Shown here in pieces: positions 25,410 through 34,557 of a stretch of 64,000 nucleotides of DNA; the first letter of the stretch is position 1; the number at the start of each line of letters is the position of its first letter. The position numbers and the translations under genes were made by a program. The notes beneath the pieces were generated by a model that saw nothing but the letters and a program-made list of their open reading frames with translations, ran no database searches and was not told the DNA's origin. Source of the DNA: Marivita lacus (GTDB lineage: Bacteria > Pseudomonadota > Alphaproteobacteria > Rhodobacterales > Rhodobacteraceae); NCBI RefSeq assembly GCF_014637725.1, contig NZ_BMFC01000005.1, positions 62,001 to 126,000 of the forward strand, given 5' to 3'.

Positions 25410-27062
25410 TCAGCTCAGCCGCTTGCCCGGTGACAGGAAATTGGGGTCGGCCTTCACCTCGATCAGCTTGACGCCCTGACGCGACCGCGCCTCTGCCAGT
25501 GCCGTGACAAAACTGTCACGGTCCGGTGCCTTGATCGCAATGGCGCCGAAGGATCGGGCGAAGTCGCAGAAATCGGGGTTGGTCAGCGTGGTGCCGGACA
25601 CCCGGTCCGGGTACTCGCGCTCCTGGTGCGCGCGGATCGTGCCGTAGCGGGCATTGTCGATGATGATGACGGTCAGGTTCAGATCGTGATGTACGGCGGT
25701 GGCCATTTCCTGACAGGTCATCATGAAACATCCGTCACCGGCGATGGCAAAAATCTCGCGTTCAGGTTCACAGATCGCGGCACCGATGGCGGCGGGCAGG
25801 CCGTAGCCCATGGAGCCCGAAGTGGGCGCAAGCTGTGATCCCGGCGCGCGGTACTTGTAGAACCGGTGCAGCCAGCCTGCGTAATTGCCGGCACCATTGC
25901 ACAGGATCGCGTCGTCCGGCAGCACTTCGGCCAGATGCGCGAAATAGGGGGCCAGCGGGTCGTCGGGGACGGATGCCGGGTCGCTGAACGAAACGTACGA
26001 CTGGTGCAGGTCCTTGGTACGGTCGGCAAACCGGTCGGGCGCGATTGCCTCCCAGTCCGCGACGGCGGTGCAGAAGCTTTCGGTGTCGGAAACCAGCGCG
26101 ATCTCGGGCTCGTACACGCGGCCGATCTCTTCGGGTTCGGGGAACACATGCACCAGCGATTGCTCGGGCACCGGAGGCGAAAGCAGCGTGTAGCCCGCAG
26201 TGGTCATTTCCCCCAGACGCGGGCCGACGGCGATCAGAAGATCGGTCTCTGCCATGATGTCCTTGAGGTAGGACGGTGTGCCGACACCGTAATGACCCAC
26301 GTAATTCGGGTGGCGGTTGTCGATCAGGCTTTGGCAGCGAAGCGACACGGACACCGGCAGGCCTTGCGTTTCCGCAAAGCGCTGCAATGCCGCGATCCCG
26401 GTCTTTGTCCAGGTGCCGCCACCCGCCATGACCAGCGGACGATTTGCCTTGGCGATCCGGGCTTTCAGGGAGTCCATTGTTTTACCAGACGGTAAAAAAC
26501 GCGGCGTCTCGATCCGGGCAGGAGCCGTGGGCTGCGCGATCTGGTCGTAAAGCATGTCTTCGGGCAGGGCGAGCACCACCGGGCCGGGGCGTCCGGACAT
26601 CGCGGTGCGGAACGCGCGGCTGACATATTCCTGAAGCCGCGACGCATCGTCGATCTGCGCCACCCATTTGGCCATCTGGCCGAACATGCGCCGGTAATCG
26701 ATTTCCTGGAACGCCTCGCGCTCGACCATGTCACGGGCGACCTGGCCCAGAAACAGGATCATCGGGGTCGAGTCCTGATAAGCGACGTGCACACCGGCAC
26801 TCGCGTTGGTGGCACCGGGACCGCGCGTGGCAAAGCAGATGCCGGGGCGTCCGGTCAGCTTGCCATAGGCGTCGGCGGCCATCGCGGCACCACCCTCCTG
26901 ACGGCAGGTGACGAAACGGATGTCGGCCTCGCGCCCATAGAACGCGTCCAGCACCGGCAGGTAGCTTTCACCGGGCACGCCAAAGGCCGCCTTTGTGCCT
27001 TGGGCGACCAGCAGATCGACAAGGTGATCGGCTGCGCGGATTTGGGTGTTGGAACGTTTCAT
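25410..27062 (-). CDS. thiamine pyrophosphate-dependent enzyme, acetolactate synthase-like
   Basis: 550 residues from the ATG at 27062. The catalytic glutamate is in VTCRQEGGAAMAADAYG near residue 52; the TPP/Mg motif is AGDGCFMMTCQEMATAVHHDLNLTVIIIDN near 440-470. Domain order is the standard N-terminal PYR, central FAD/NAD-like, C-terminal PP. It resembles large-subunit acetolactate synthases, but no small subunit is adjacent and the isoleucine-valine genes are absent, so it is more likely a specialised decarboxylase or carboligase (glyoxylate carboligase or benzoylformate decarboxylase type). It is divergent from the ammonia-lyase operon and may share its regulation. Confidence 0.85.
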   Translation of the reverse strand: MKRSNTQIRAADHLVDLLVAQGTKAAFGVPGESYLPVLDAFYGREADIRFVTCRQEGGAAMAADAYGKLTGRPGICFATRGPGATNASAGVHVAYQDSTPMILFLGQVARDMVEREAFQEIDYRRMFGQMAKWVAQIDDASRLQEYVSRAFRTAMSGRPGPVVLALPEDMLYDQIAQPTAPARIETPRFLPSGKTMDSLKARIAKANRPLVMAGGGTWTKTGIAALQRFAETQGLPVSVSLRCQSLIDNRHPNYVGHYGVGTPSYLKDIMAETDLLIAVGPRLGEMTTAGYTLLSPPVPEQSLVHVFPEPEEIGRVYEPEIALVSDTESFCTAVADWEAIAPDRFADRTKDLHQSYVSFSDPASVPDDPLAPYFAHLAEVLPDDAILCNGAGNYAGWLHRFYKYRAPGSQLAPTSGSMGYGLPAAIGAAICEPEREIFAIAGDGCFMMTCQEMATAVHHDLNLTVIIIDNARYGTIRAHQEREYPDRVSGTTLTNPDFCDFARSFGAIAIKAPDRDSFVTALAEARSRQGVKLIEVKADPNFLSPGKRLS

Positions 27063-27199
27063 GGGATGAAAGGCCTTTGGTTGGTTTGGCCAAACGCTAA
27101 AGCGGTTCGCGGGGCAGGGCAAACAGATGGTCGCTGGACGCCCGTTCAGTGTCGGACCTGATCCGCCACGGGTCGGGCAGCGCTGGCATTCTGCCTTGT

Positions 27200-28243
27200 A
27201 TGGATATTCTGAAAAAAACCGCCGCGCTGTCGGAGACCGTGCTTGCGGCGCTGACCGATGTGCCCTTTCCGAGCATCGACGCGGATCGCCCCGTTGACCT
27301 TCTGACGCGCTGTCCCGCCAGCGGTGTTACGCCACTTCATGAAAGCTTTGCCCTCGCGCAGCGTGCCGGTGTCGGGCAGGTCCACATCAAGGATGAACGC
27401 CGCCGCATGGGGCTTGGCAGCTTCAAGGCGCTGGGCGCGGCCTATGTCATTGCGCGTGATGCCGAGGCGGGTCTGGCGCAGGGACGCACCTATGTTACCG
27501 CCAGCGCGGGCAATCACGGTCTGTCCGTCGCCGCTGGCGCGCTGGCCTTTGGGGCGCGCGCGGTGGTGTACCTTGCCGACACGGTGCCCGAGGGCTTTGC
27601 CGACCGGCTGCGCGGCTTCGGGGCCGAGGTTGTCCGGCAGGGTGCAATTTACGAAGAGGCGATGGCCGGGGCTGCGCAGGCTGCCAAGGACAACGATTGG
27701 GCTTTGCTGTCGGACAGTTCTTGGCCGGATTATTTCGACCGGCCCCACACCCTGATGGAGGGCTATCTGGTTCTGATGCAGGAAGCCGTGGCGCAGATGC
27801 CGGAAACGCCCACGCATATCTTCCTGCAAGCCGGGGTTGGCGGATTGGCCGCCGCCTGCGCCGCCCATGCGCGTCTGGCATGGGGGGATGCGACCCGGAT
27901 CGTGGTGGTCGAGCCGGATGCGGCGCCTGCGCTTTTCGCGTCGATCAAGGCGGGAACCCCACAGGTCACGACAGGTCCGGAGTCTAAGATGGGGCGGCTC
28001 GATTGCAAGGAACCGTCGCTGATCGCCCTGAAAGGTCTGGCGCGGGATGCGGATGATTTCATGCTCATCAGCGAGGACGACGGGGCGACGGGAAGCGCGG
28101 CCTGTGCCGATGCGGGTTATCCGACGACGCCTTCGGGCGGGGCGGGGTTCGCCGGGCTGTTGGCGGCTCGGGCAGACCCGGACGTGCTGGGTCTGACGCC
28201 GGCATCGCGCGTGCTGGTGATCCTGAGCGAGCAGGCATCATGA
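27200..28243 (+). CDS. diaminopropionate ammonia-lyase-like PLP enzyme
   Basis: 347 residues from the ATG at 27200 (GTG at 27149 is the longer option; neither has a strong ribosome binding site). Fold type II PLP enzyme: the Schiff-base lysine is in GLGSFKALGAAYV (K76), with the SAGNHGLSVAAGALAFGA cofactor-binding block and the HIFLQAGVGGLAAACAAHA glycine-rich loop. It most resembles 2,3-diaminopropionate ammonia-lyase (DpaL), which yields pyruvate and ammonia, but threonine-dehydratase-like activity as in EutB cannot be excluded. It heads a coupled trio with an M24 hydrolase and a racemase-like protein. Confidence 0.85.
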   Translation: MDILKKTAALSETVLAALTDVPFPSIDADRPVDLLTRCPASGVTPLHESFALAQRAGVGQVHIKDERRRMGLGSFKALGAAYVIARDAEAGLAQGRTYVTASAGNHGLSVAAGALAFGARAVVYLADTVPEGFADRLRGFGAEVVRQGAIYEEAMAGAAQAAKDNDWALLSDSSWPDYFDRPHTLMEGYLVLMQEAVAQMPETPTHIFLQAGVGGLAAACAAHARLAWGDATRIVVVEPDAAPALFASIKAGTPQVTTGPESKMGRLDCKEPSLIALKGLARDADDFMLISEDDGATGSAACADAGYPTTPSGGAGFAGLLAARADPDVLGLTPASRVLVILSEQAS

Positions 28244-29400
28244 CACGCCCGCCGCGTGGTTTTCCTGTCGCGGAGTTCCGGCAACGGACACAGGCCGCGC
28301 AGGTGCTGATGGCAGAGCATGGTCTGGCTGCGCTGTTGCTGACGACAGAGCCGGAGATCCGCTATTACACAGGCTTCCTGACCCGGTTCTGGGAAAGCCC
28401 GACGCGGCCATGGTTCGTGATCGTCCCGGCCTCGGGTGATCCGGTCGCCGTGATCCCGTCCATCGGGGCGCACCTGATGGGGCAAAGCTGGATCAGCGAT
28501 ATCCGGACATGGGCCGCGCCGGATTACGCGGATGACGGGATCGGCCTGCTGGTCGACGCGTTGACGGGGATCGTGCCGAAAGACGGCCGGATCGCCATTG
28601 CCGACCAGATGGAAAGCCATGTCCGCGTGCCGCTGGCCGATCTGCGGCGGTTGGAAGCCGCCCTGTCGCCGCGCGCATTGTTCGGGGATGCAACGATCAC
28701 GCGACGGCTGCGGCTGGTCAAATCCGAAAACGAGATCGCCAAAATCGGCTACGCCGCCGCGATTGCCAATCGCGCCTTTGACCGTGTGCCGGAGCATATG
28801 TCCAAGGGGATGCCCCTGTCCGACGTGTTTCGCCGGTTCCAGATGCTGTCTCTCGAAGAGGGTGCGGACTGGGTGCCCTATCTTGCAAGCGCGGCAGGGG
28901 CGTCCGGTTATGCCGACGTGATTTCCCCCGCGACAGACACCGCACTGGCCGAAGGCGATGTGCTTATGCTGGACACAGGGTTGGTCTGGGATGGCTATTT
29001 CTGCGATTTCGACCGGAACTACAGCGTCGGGCCCCCTGCACCCGAGGTCCGGTCCGCGCATGCGTGCCTGATCGACGCGACGCAGGCCGGGGCGGACATG
29101 GCGAGGCCGGGCCACACGATTGCCGATCTGTTTCACGCCATGAACCGCGTGGTGAACCCCTCTGGTGACGTGATGGAGGCCGGGCGGCTGGGGCACGGGT
29201 TGGGCATGCAGCTGACCGAATGGCCCTCGATCATTCCTCAGGATCACACGCCGCTCGTGCCGGGCATGGTTCTTACGCTGGAGCCGTCGGTCACGGTCCG
29301 CCCCGGCACCATCCTCGTGCATGAGGAAAACATCGTGATCCGTGAAACGGGCGTCGAATTCCTGTCGCAGCCACAATCGCGCGACATGCGGGTGATCTGA
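28240..29400 (+). CDS. M24-family metallohydrolase (Xaa-Pro peptidase/creatinase-like)
   Basis: 386 residues. N-terminal creatinase-type domain (LAALLLTTEPEIRYYTGFLTRFWESP), C-terminal pita-bread domain with all five metal ligands: D in MLDTGLVWDG, D in YFCDFDRNYSVG, H in GHGLGMQLTEWP, E in LTLEPSV and E in LVHEENIVI. The family includes Xaa-Pro peptidases, creatinase and the ectoine hydrolase DoeA/EutD. The ATG overlaps the ammonia-lyase stop (ATGA) and the stop overlaps the next ATG (TGATG). The substrate is presumably a small amide or dipeptide feeding the ammonia-lyase, which is inference. Confidence 0.88.
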   Translation: MTRPPRGFPVAEFRQRTQAAQVLMAEHGLAALLLTTEPEIRYYTGFLTRFWESPTRPWFVIVPASGDPVAVIPSIGAHLMGQSWISDIRTWAAPDYADDGIGLLVDALTGIVPKDGRIAIADQMESHVRVPLADLRRLEAALSPRALFGDATITRRLRLVKSENEIAKIGYAAAIANRAFDRVPEHMSKGMPLSDVFRRFQMLSLEEGADWVPYLASAAGASGYADVISPATDTALAEGDVLMLDTGLVWDGYFCDFDRNYSVGPPAPEVRSAHACLIDATQAGADMARPGHTIADLFHAMNRVVNPSGDVMEAGRLGHGLGMQLTEWPSIIPQDHTPLVPGMVLTLEPSVTVRPGTILVHEENIVIRETGVEFLSQPQSRDMRVI

Positions 29401-30137
29401 TGGCGCTGCCTTATGTCATCGACACGCACCGCCCGACCCAGATCGGGTTGATCACCTTGCAGAGCGACGAAACCATCGAGCGCGATTTCCGGATGCTGTT
29501 GCCGCCGGATGTGGAATGCCTTGTGTCCCGTGTGCCGTCCGGGGCCAGTGTCACGCTGGACAGTCTGTGCGCCATGGAGGACAGCCTGACAGCATCGGCG
29601 CGCCTGTTTCCGGTGGGCGCAGATTTTGCGGCGGTTGGTTACGGCTGTACTTCGGCAAGTGCTGCGATTGGTCCGGTTCGTGTGGCGGAATTGATCAACG
29701 CAGGCATGCCCACACCGCATGTGTCGGACCCGCTCACCGCCTTGATCGCGGCGTGCAAGGCGGGCGGGATATCGCGGATCGGGCTGGTCAGCCCCTACGT
29801 GGCCTCGGTCAGCGAACGGTTGATCCACGGGCTGGAGGCCGCCGGGATTGCCGTCACATCCTTTGGCAGTTTCGATGAGCCGATCGAAGAACGCGTGGTG
29901 CGGATATCGCGGGCATCGGTCCGTGATGCGGCGGTGCATGTGGGCAACAGTGGCACATGTGACGCAGTGTTCCTGTCCTGCACCAACCTGCGCGCGCTTG
30001 AAGTGATCGAAGAGATCGAGACCGCCCTGGGACGCCCCGCCCTGTCCAGCAACCAGATCCTCGCCTGGCATCTGGGGGTGCTTTCCGGGTTTTCCAGGCG
30101 CTGCACCCGCATCGGTCGGGTGTTCGATTTTTGCTGA
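29400..30137 (+). CDS. Asp/Glu racemase superfamily protein (maleate isomerase/EutA-like)
   Basis: 245 residues. Both catalytic cysteines of the superfamily are present: C83 in GYGCTSASAAIG and C194 in FLSCTNLRALEVI. Between them lies the HVSDPLTALIAACKAGGISRIGLVSPY block. The family covers maleate cis-trans isomerase, arylmalonate decarboxylase, hydantoin racemase and EutA of ectoine utilisation; the GCTSAS and SCTNLR contexts fit the maleate isomerase/EutA branch. Last gene of the trio; the ATG shares its A with the previous TGA. Confidence 0.87.
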   Translation: MALPYVIDTHRPTQIGLITLQSDETIERDFRMLLPPDVECLVSRVPSGASVTLDSLCAMEDSLTASARLFPVGADFAAVGYGCTSASAAIGPVRVAELINAGMPTPHVSDPLTALIAACKAGGISRIGLVSPYVASVSERLIHGLEAAGIAVTSFGSFDEPIEERVVRISRASVRDAAVHVGNSGTCDAVFLSCTNLRALEVIEEIETALGRPALSSNQILAWHLGVLSGFSRRCTRIGRVFDFC

Positions 30138-30228
30138 CGAAAGGTGAGGGTCCGGGCAATTTCCGACACTGGATCCGCCTCGAACACTTGACGCCGCACC
30201 GGCCATATCATAGGTCCGGTATCGTTAA

Positions 30229-30302
30229 GCGGGCGTTGTGTAATGGTAAGACCTTAGCCTTCCAAGCTAATGACGCGGGTTCGATTCCCGCCGCCCGCTC
30301 CA
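30229..30302 (+). tRNA. tRNA-Gly (anticodon TCC)
   Basis: 74 bases with encoded CCA. Acceptor stem GCGGGCG/CGCCCGC, anticodon stem TTAGC/GCTAA with loop CTTCCAA and anticodon TCC at 30261..30263, T-arm CGGGTTCGATTCCCG. A TTGACG about 35 bases upstream (30188..30193), with an ATAGGT 16 bases later, may be its promoter. Confidence 0.98.
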
Positions 30303-30438
30303 AATCTTCCTCCGAAACCTCTGGCTTTCCCGAAATTTCCGCAGTTTTGGCGCGGCATATCGGTATTTCGCGCGCGTTCGGCTTGACCATTGCAGGCAGG
30401 CCAATGTTTAAGCGGTTGCAGTAAAAAACGGGATCCTG

Positions 30439-32238
30439 ATGGCGGACGCGACACCTTTACCGGCAAAGAACGAAGACCGTGGAAAATCCAAGAAGATTGG
30501 ATCGCTCGGAGCCCTCTGGCCATTTATCGCGCCCTACCGGCTCCTGATGGCGGCGGCGCTGTTCGCGCTGACAGCAACGGCATGCGTGTCGCTGATCCTG
30601 CCGATGGCGGTGCGCCGGGTGGTGGACAATTTCAATACCGCCGATGGCGCGCTGCTGGATCTCTATTTCGGGGCGGCGCTGGGCATTGCCGGTTTGCTGG
30701 CGATTGGCACCGCGCTGCGTTACGCGCTGGTCACACGGCTGGGTGAACGGGTTGTGGCCGATATCCGCAAGGCCGTGTTCGGCCGCGTCATCGGGCTGAG
30801 CCCGTCCTTCTTTGAGCGGGTGATGACAGGCGAAGTCCTGAGCCGCATCACCACCGACACCACGTTGATCCTCAGCGTGCTGGGTTCGTCCATATCCATC
30901 GCGCTGCGCAACGTGCTGCTGTTCTTTGGCGGCATCATCCTGATGCTGTTCACCTCGGCCAAGCTGACGGGAATGGTGCTGTTGATCGTGCCTGCCGTCG
31001 TGGTGCCGATCCTCGTGCTGGGCCGCAAGATGCGCAAGCTGAGCCGCGAAAATCAGGACTGGATCGCGGCCTCTTCGGGCAATGCCTCAGAGGCGCTGCT
31101 GTCGGTGCAGACGGTTCAGGCCTTCACGCACGAGGCCATTTCGCGCAATACCTTCGGCGACGTGACCGAGAAAAGCTTTGACGCCGCGCGCCGCCGGATC
31201 TGGACGCGGGCGCAGATGACCGCGATCGTGATTTTCCTTGTCTTTACCGGGATCGTCGGTGTGCTCTGGATCGGGGCCACCGATGTGCGCAGCGGCACGA
31301 TGACGCCGGGTGAGCTGGTGCAGTTCGTGATCTACGCGGTCATGGTCGCAGGCTCCGTCGCGGCCCTGTCCGAGATTTTCGGTGAATTGCAGCGCGCGGC
31401 CGGGGCGACCGAACGGCTGGTCGAGTTGCTGCATGCCGAGGACACGGTGAACGACCCCGATATGCCGCTGTCGTTGCAAGAGCCGGTGAAGGGTGAGATC
31501 ACCTTTGAAGACGTGCATTTCGCCTATCCCAGCCGTCCCGGCGTTGCAGCACTCGACGGGGTGAACCTGCGGATCGAACCGGGCGAAACGATTGCCGTGG
31601 TGGGTCCAAGCGGCGCGGGCAAGACGACGATCATCCAGTTGATCCAGCGGTTCTACGATCCCGATGCTGGGCATATCTGTCTTGACGGCATGCGGATCGA
31701 CGCGCTGAACCGCGACGCGTTCCGCAAACACATCGCGCTGGTCCCGCAAGACCCGGTCATCTTTGCCGCCTCGGCGCGCGAGAACATCCGTTTCGGCCGA
31801 CCCGATGCCACGGATGCAGAGATCGAAGCGGCGGCCAAGGCGGCGGCGGCGCATGAGTTCATCGTGGCCTTGCCGGACGGCTATGACAGCTGGCTGGGCG
31901 AACGCGGCGTGATGCTGTCGGGCGGGCAGAAACAGCGTATCGCGATTGCTCGGGCAATCCTGCGCGATGCGCCTGTGCTGCTGCTGGACGAGGCGACCAG
32001 CGCGCTGGATGCCGAAAGCGAACGCGCCGTGCAGCGCGCGGTCGACGAGCTGTCCGTGGGACGCACCACCATCATCGTCGCCCACCGCTTGGCGACCGTG
32101 AAAAAGGCCGACCGGATCATCGTTATGGAACAGGGGCGGATCGTGGCCATGGGCGCGCATGATGCGCTTGTGTCGGAAGACGGTCTTTATGCCCGGCTTG
32201 CCCGGTTGCAGTTCACCGACGGCATGGCTGCCGAATAG
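30439..32238 (+). CDS. ABC exporter half-transporter (permease fused to ATPase)
   Basis: 599 residues: a six-helix exporter membrane domain (~25-330) followed by a nucleotide-binding domain with Walker A GPSGAGKTT, Q-loop VPQDPVIFAASARENIRFG, signature LSGGQKQRIAIARAIL, Walker B VLLLDEATSALD and H-loop IVAHRLATV. It is an MsbA/BmrA-type homodimeric exporter for lipids, drugs or peptides; the substrate is not readable. The N-terminus is lysine-rich and polar. An 11-base tandem duplication covers its stop codon (32230..32251). Confidence 0.92.
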   Translation: MADATPLPAKNEDRGKSKKIGSLGALWPFIAPYRLLMAAALFALTATACVSLILPMAVRRVVDNFNTADGALLDLYFGAALGIAGLLAIGTALRYALVTRLGERVVADIRKAVFGRVIGLSPSFFERVMTGEVLSRITTDTTLILSVLGSSISIALRNVLLFFGGIILMLFTSAKLTGMVLLIVPAVVVPILVLGRKMRKLSRENQDWIAASSGNASEALLSVQTVQAFTHEAISRNTFGDVTEKSFDAARRRIWTRAQMTAIVIFLVFTGIVGVLWIGATDVRSGTMTPGELVQFVIYAVMVAGSVAALSEIFGELQRAAGATERLVELLHAEDTVNDPDMPLSLQEPVKGEITFEDVHFAYPSRPGVAALDGVNLRIEPGETIAVVGPSGAGKTTIIQLIQRFYDPDAGHICLDGMRIDALNRDAFRKHIALVPQDPVIFAASARENIRFGRPDATDAEIEAAAKAAAAHEFIVALPDGYDSWLGERGVMLSGGQKQRIAIARAILRDAPVLLLDEATSALDAESERAVQRAVDELSVGRTTIIVAHRLATVKKADRIIVMEQGRIVAMGAHDALVSEDGLYARLARLQFTDGMAAE

Positions 32239-32251
32239 AAGCCGAATAGAA
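32230..32251. repeat. 11-bp tandem duplication over a stop codon
   Basis: GCCGAATAGAA occurs twice back to back. The first copy contains the TAG stop of the ABC exporter; the second copy lies just past it, so the duplication is silent for the protein. Confidence 0.9.
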
Positions 32252-32346
32252 ATTGTGCGCCGCAGATCGGCATGTGTCGGTTTTGACCATGACAGGTCGG
32301 TTCCGCCACAGGCACCCTGACGCCAAACGGCAACAGGGAGAACGCC

Positions 32347-33297
32347 ATGCAGGTTGGATTTGTGGGATTGGGGGCCGTCGGGGCCAAGCTGGCCGGAACG
32401 CTGGCACGCAACGGGGTGGATCTGACCGTCTTTGATCTGGACCCGGCGCGCGCGCTGCTGCTGGTTGCCCAAGGTGCCAAGCTTGGTGCCGGTCCGGCAG
32501 AGATCATGCACGACTGTGACGTGGTGATCACGAGCCTGCCCAGCCCTGCGGCCTCGCAAGCGGTGCTGGATCAGCTACTGCCCGAGATCGGGCCGGGCAA
32601 GATCTGGATCGAGATGTCGACCACCGATCCCGAGGCGATCCGCGCGCAGGCCAAGGCGGTTCAGGCCAAGGGCGGGCAGGCGGCGGATTGTCCGGTCTCG
32701 GGCGGGTGTCACCGGGCTGCAACAGGCAATATTTCCATCTTCGCGGGATGTGATCGCCCGACCTTTGAAACCGTGTTGCCGCTCCTGACGCATATGGGCC
32801 GCCGTGTTCTGCATACCGGGGACGTGGGTAGCGCGTCGGTGCTCAAGGTGATGACCAACTATCTTGCCACTATCCACCTTGCCAGTCTCTGCGAGGCGAT
32901 GACCACGATGGCGGCGCACGGGATCGACCTTGCCATCACCTACGAGGCGATCAAGGCATCGTCGGGCACGTCCTTTGTGCATGAAACCGAAAGCCAGTTG
33001 ATCCTGTCGGGCAACCGCGACGTGGACTTCACGCTGGATCTGGTGCTCAAGGATATCGGATTGTTCCAGTCGCTGGCCGATGCGCGGAACGTGCCGCTTG
33101 AACTGTCGCCCCTGCTGATCGAGATCGTCAAGGACGGGCAGGCGCGTTACGGCGACCGGGCGCAATCGGATCGGTTGATCGAGCGGCTGGAAGAGGCGAC
33201 AGGGCTGTCGATCACGGCACCGGGCTTTCCGACCGAACTGATCGACGACGAACCCGAGGAGCGCGGACAGGAGGTGTTCCGCGCGGTCTCGCCTTGA
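32347..33297 (+). CDS. NAD(P)-dependent beta-hydroxyacid dehydrogenase (3-hydroxyisobutyrate dehydrogenase family)
   Basis: 316 residues. N-terminal Rossmann motif VGFVGLGAVGAKLAGTLARNG, substrate-side PVSGGCHRAATGNISIFAG near 120, and the catalytic lysine in GDVGSASVLKVMTNYLATIH near 170. The family reduces semialdehydes or oxidises beta-hydroxyacids (tartronate semialdehyde reductase, 3-hydroxyisobutyrate dehydrogenase, GLYR-type). The precise substrate cannot be assigned; no valine-degradation genes are adjacent. A GGGAGA ribosome binding site precedes the ATG. Confidence 0.9.
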   Translation: MQVGFVGLGAVGAKLAGTLARNGVDLTVFDLDPARALLLVAQGAKLGAGPAEIMHDCDVVITSLPSPAASQAVLDQLLPEIGPGKIWIEMSTTDPEAIRAQAKAVQAKGGQAADCPVSGGCHRAATGNISIFAGCDRPTFETVLPLLTHMGRRVLHTGDVGSASVLKVMTNYLATIHLASLCEAMTTMAAHGIDLAITYEAIKASSGTSFVHETESQLILSGNRDVDFTLDLVLKDIGLFQSLADARNVPLELSPLLIEIVKDGQARYGDRAQSDRLIERLEEATGLSITAPGFPTELIDDEPEERGQEVFRAVSP

Positions 33298-33342
33298 TTG
33301 CGTGAATGCGCTATCGGCGTATTGCATCACAGGAGAGACACC

Positions 33343-33819
33343 ATGCGCGATGACATCCTCGCCGAGGTCAACTGCCGCGGCCCCCGTCGCATCGTCGGCA
33401 TCACGCTGCTGCTCACGCTGGGTGGGCTGGTGCTGTATCTCGCATTCCTGCAACCGCCGGCGAACCTGCTCTGGCAGGCGTTCCTGATCGGGATGGGGCT
33501 GATCTCGTTGTGGCTGGCGCAAAAGCTGCAGGTGGCGACGCGGCGAAAGCTGTTCCTGACCGAAACCGAACTGAGCGACAGCGAGGGCACCGTTCTGGCG
33601 CGGGTCGACGATATCGTCGCGGTGAACCGCGGGGCGTTTGCGTTGAAGCCATCCAACGGCTTTACGCTGACATTGAAAAACCCGGCGCCACGGGCGTGGC
33701 AGCCGGGTTTGTGGTGGCGTGTTGGACGCCGGGTTGCCGTGGGCGGGGTGACCCCCGGGGCTCAGGCCCGCCCGATGGCTGACATCATCGCCATCATGAT
33801 CGCCCGGCGACAGGCCTAG
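33343..33819 (+). CDS. two-helix membrane protein, unknown function
   Basis: 158 residues from the ATG at 33343, placed by AGGAGA at 33331..33336. Two membrane helices (about 16-36 and 43-61) are followed by a ~90-residue soluble domain with short beta-like segments (KLFLTETELSDSEGTVLARVDDIVAVNRG...FTLTLKNP) that has the look of a bacterial PH-like domain; that resemblance is a guess. It stands between the dehydrogenase and the converging Tad genes. Confidence 0.78.
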   Translation: MRDDILAEVNCRGPRRIVGITLLLTLGGLVLYLAFLQPPANLLWQAFLIGMGLISLWLAQKLQVATRRKLFLTETELSDSEGTVLARVDDIVAVNRGAFALKPSNGFTLTLKNPAPRAWQPGLWWRVGRRVAVGGVTPGAQARPMADIIAIMIARRQA

Positions 33820-33822
33820 GCA

Positions 33823-34557
33823 TCACGAACTCTTCTTCTTCTTGCCCTTGCCGTTTGTCGGCTCTGTCGTGGTCGCAGTACAGCTCGGATCGCCGTCCCC
33901 GTCAGCGTTCTCTGCGTTGTTGTTGCAGAGCGATCCGCCCGGAGCGTCCTGATCACCATTGCCGTGGCCGTTGTTCTGCCAGTGCTTGCCGGACCCGTCA
34001 TTGTACCCTTCCAGGATCACCTGCGACGCAAAGCGGGGGCGGGTGAATGAATAGGTCGTGATGTCGAAGCCGTCATTGGCCAGATGAACGAGGGGCTGAT
34101 ACCAATCTCTGCCTTCCACGAGGATCGTCTGGTCGCCAGCCGCAAGGATCGGAAGGCGCGGCGCATAGGTTGACATATCGGCCTGCGTCAACGCCGACCA
34201 GTCACCACGGGCCGTAGACCAGACGAGATCGTAGGAACCGCTTCCTTTGCCGTCGAACTGCACCACCGAAATCCGCAGATCGACATCGTCACCCTGGGCC
34301 TGCGCAAGGTGGAAAAACAGGTTCCGGGCATTGTCGATATAGGTGTCGTCAAGGATTTCGGTTTCACGCGAGATGATGTCACCGATCGTGTAGTTTGCCT
34401 TCTGGTTGATCGCCTGCTGACGCATGACGTCGAAATAGAGCCAGGAGATTGCAAAGATGACGATCAGGGCCGGAAGGATGATGATCGCTTCAAGCGAAGC
34501 ATCGCCCTTGGTGTCGCGGATGAACCGCGACACGCTTTTCTGAATACGAGCGTTCAT
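33823..34557 (-). CDS. TadE/TadG-like pilus assembly protein
   Basis: 244 residues. The N-terminus FIRDTKGDASLEAIIILPALIVIFAISWLYFDVM is the type IV pseudopilin-like segment of TadE/TadG proteins (charged stretch, then G-x-x-x-x-E and a single helix). The remaining ~200 residues are exported, and the C-terminus is an unusual Asn/Gly/Asp-rich stretch with two cysteines and a lysine cluster (GKGKKKKSS). It is last of three overlapping genes; its ATG shares one base with the stop of the gene before (TAATG). It is probably a minor pilin or surface adhesion factor. Confidence 0.82.
   Translation of the reverse strand: MNARIQKSVSRFIRDTKGDASLEAIIILPALIVIFAISWLYFDVMRQQAINQKANYTIGDIISRETEILDDTYIDNARNLFFHLAQAQGDDVDLRISVVQFDGKGSGSYDLVWSTARGDWSALTQADMSTYAPRLPILAAGDQTILVEGRDWYQPLVHLANDGFDITTYSFTRPRFASQVILEGYNDGSGKHWQNNGHGNGDQDAPGGSLCNNNAENADGDGDPSCTATTTEPTNGKGKKKKSS

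Noticed and set aside
25410-27062. Acetolactate synthase large subunit (ilvB)
   Set aside because: No small subunit or ilvC next to it; the TPP enzyme family has many other activities, so only the family is called.
31087-32559. 490-codon frame antisense to the ABC exporter and the dehydrogenase
   Set aside because: It crosses two well-supported genes and the gap between them, with composition (His/Arg/Gln-rich) typical of a shadow frame.
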